The position numbers and the translations under genes are program-made. From Bacteroidia bacterium (GTDB taxonomy: Bacteria > Bacteroidota > Bacteroidia > NS11-12g > UBA9320): a stretch of 64,000 nt of DNA. Every line of letters begins with the position of its first letter. Position 1 is the stretch's first letter. The notes under the pieces are model-generated. The model saw nothing but the letters and a program-made list of their open reading frames with translations. It had not been told where the DNA came from and did not search any database. Shown piece by piece: positions 63,414 through 64,000 of this stretch. The stretch is taken from contig JADLGN010000005.1 in the NCBI GenBank assembly GCA_020849295.1, positions 273,779 through 337,778 on the forward strand, given 5' to 3'.

Positions 63414-63558
63414 CACGAATGCACAAATTGATTTTCACTTATCGGTTGGCGTCCCACCTATCTCAACTATAATTAGCCACGAATGCACGAATTGATTTTC
63501 ACTTATCGGTTGGTTTCTTAACCAACCGAAATAAAATAAAACCACGAATGCACAAATG
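63414..63558 (+). repeat. Two 36-bp direct repeats plus a truncated third copy
   Basis: Nearly identical 36-bp units (CACGAATGCAC[A/G]AATTG... ending CGGTTGG) lie at 63414-63449 and 63478-63513, one base apart in identity. A 16-base partial copy lies at 63543-63558. Each is followed by a GGTTGG-type inverted repeat. They sit in the gene-free block after the LytTR gene. Noncoding. Confidence 0.8.
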
Positions 63559-63634
63559 TTTTTATTAAAAAATCTATAACCTATCAGGTCGTTTCAGACC
63601 CATTCCCTTAGCGGTTGGTGTCTTCACCCACCGC
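63507..63634. repeat. Tetraloop hairpins (CGGTTGGTT/AACCAACCG and related)
   Basis: CGGTTGGTT - TCTT - AACCAACCG (63507-63528) is a perfect 9-bp hairpin. GCGGTTGGTG - TCTT - CACCCACCGC (63611-63634) repeats the design with one mismatch. Both use the same TCTT loop, so they are related copies. They may be REP-like or transcription-terminating structures for the LytTR gene. Confidence 0.65.
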
Positions 63635-63663
63635 AAAAAAAAACCATAAATGATTTTAAATAA

Positions 63664-63775
63664 AAATCCCAGAGGGATTTAATATTTATAGAACAAAATT
63701 GTTATAGAAGTTCGACCCCGAAGGGGTCGAATATTGTTGTATCATTTTCTATAAATATTTGAACTCTCTGAGTTC
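63664..63775. repeat. Composite three-hairpin palindromic element
   Basis: Three short-loop hairpins occur in a row: AAATCCC-AGA-GGGATTT (63664-63680), TTCGACCCC-GAA-GGGGTCGAA (63711-63731) and GAACTC-TCT-GAGTTC (63761-63775). AATATTTATAG (63681-63691) and its exact complement CTATAAATATT (63749-63759) flank the middle hairpin, so the whole folds as a cloverleaf. The arrangement fits a REP/BIME-like or miniature mobile element. Noncoding. Confidence 0.7.
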
Positions 63776-63828
63776 CCTGCTTTGTTTCATGCCCTCACGA
63801 TGAATAAATATAAAAAAATTAACAAATA

Positions 63829-63859
63829 CTTGCATATTAATATTTTATAATTACATTTG
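63829..63859 (+). promoter_or_regulatory. Bacteroidota promoter for the right-edge lipoprotein
   Basis: CTTG ends at 63832, then 19 bases, then TACATTTG (63852-63859), matching the TTTG-N19-TAnnTTTG pattern with one mismatch. The ATG is 22 bases downstream. Confidence 0.5.
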
Positions 63860-63880
63860 TTGTAAGTTTTATTAAAAACA

Positions 63881-64000
63881 ATGAAAAAACTTTTAATTCT
63901 TATAATTCTTGGGTTGTCATTAATAATAAACAACTGCAAAGACAAGGATGAAATAATACGGCACGTTGACCCTGAACTAAAAGCATGGGGACTTTACCAA
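63881..64000 (+). CDS. Probable lipoprotein, N-terminal fragment
   Basis: Only the first 40 residues are in the window: MKKLLILIILGLSLIINNCK, then charged residues (DKDEIIRHVDPELKAWGLYQ). A hydrophobic signal ends in Asn-Asn-Cys, a weak lipobox variant; typical lipoboxes have Gly, Ala or Ser before Cys. Function unknown because the gene runs off the right edge. The gene-free block 63354-63880 before it holds the repeats, hairpins and promoter listed separately. Confidence 0.7.
   Translation, partial: MKKLLILIILGLSLIINNCKDKDEIIRHVDPELKAWGLYQ

Noticed and set aside
63414..63558. CRISPR array
   Set aside because: Only two full repeats and one truncated copy, hairpins extend into the would-be spacers, and no cas genes are in the window.

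Overview
The window reads as chromosome from an uncultured or little-studied member of the Bacteroidota. It is AT-rich (about 30% GC by eye). It encodes proteins with type IX secretion (T9SS) C-terminal sorting domains, three TonB-dependent receptors with carboxypeptidase-regulatory-like N-termini, a DUF4249 lipoprotein and a PorT-like barrel. Several promoters fit the Bacteroidota pattern TTTG / 19-21 bp / TAnnTTTG. I see no rRNA, tRNA, cas genes or prophage. The annotation rests on reading translations and motifs; no database search was run.

Layout. 1-3.7 kb (minus): hscA, a small barrel protein and a truncated FAD oxidoreductase, apparently coupled through non-ATG starts. 3.7-5.6 kb: TPR protein. 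5.6-10.7 kb (minus): two large T9SS cargo proteins in one operon, preceded by a good promoter and a 9-base poly-C tract that decides the frame of the first. 10.9-13.5 kb: TonB receptor under a TPP riboswitch. 13.7-18.8 kb (minus): citrate synthase, an SRPBCC/GyrI-like protein, nadA-nadB. 18.8-21.0 kb: a NorC/NorB-like pair followed by a QueD-type enzyme. 21.0-27.4 kb (minus): T9SS repeat protein, zinc-ribbon protein, metallophosphoesterase, DUF4249 lipoprotein and TonB receptor. 27.5-28.2 kb: pssA.

28.4-31.9 kb is a single-gene Type IIG restriction-modification enzyme. Its methylase domain is interrupted in frame by an HUH (IS200/RAYT-like) transposase domain that carries its own tandem repeat and a perfect palindrome. 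31.9-38.3 kb: secreted protein, SDR, hydrolase, and a small membrane protein plus TonB receptor pair. 38.3-45.5 kb: glycosyltransferase fusion, GT87-like enzyme, purQ, and two halves of an HdrB/GlpC-like Fe-S system that are separated here. 45.5-50.9 kb (minus): four-gene phosphorelay. 51-60.8 kb (minus): pdxA, fabH, small proteins, psd, glutamate dehydrogenase, cdsA, CPBP protease, carB. 60.9-63.4 kb (plus): mazG, small T9SS-tailed protein, SIMPL protein and LytTR regulator. 63.4-63.8 kb is a gene-free block of repeats and hairpins, followed by the start of a lipoprotein gene.

How the genes work together: cdsA, pssA and psd give the CDP-diacylglycerol to phosphatidylethanolamine route, at scattered loci. 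nadA and nadB make quinolinate; no nadC is in view. The most unusual items are the in-frame HUH insertion in the restriction-modification gene, the poly-C tract at the start of the beta-helix T9SS protein, the NorB-like subunit lacking canonical FeB and heme b ligands, and the three-hairpin palindromic element near the right end.
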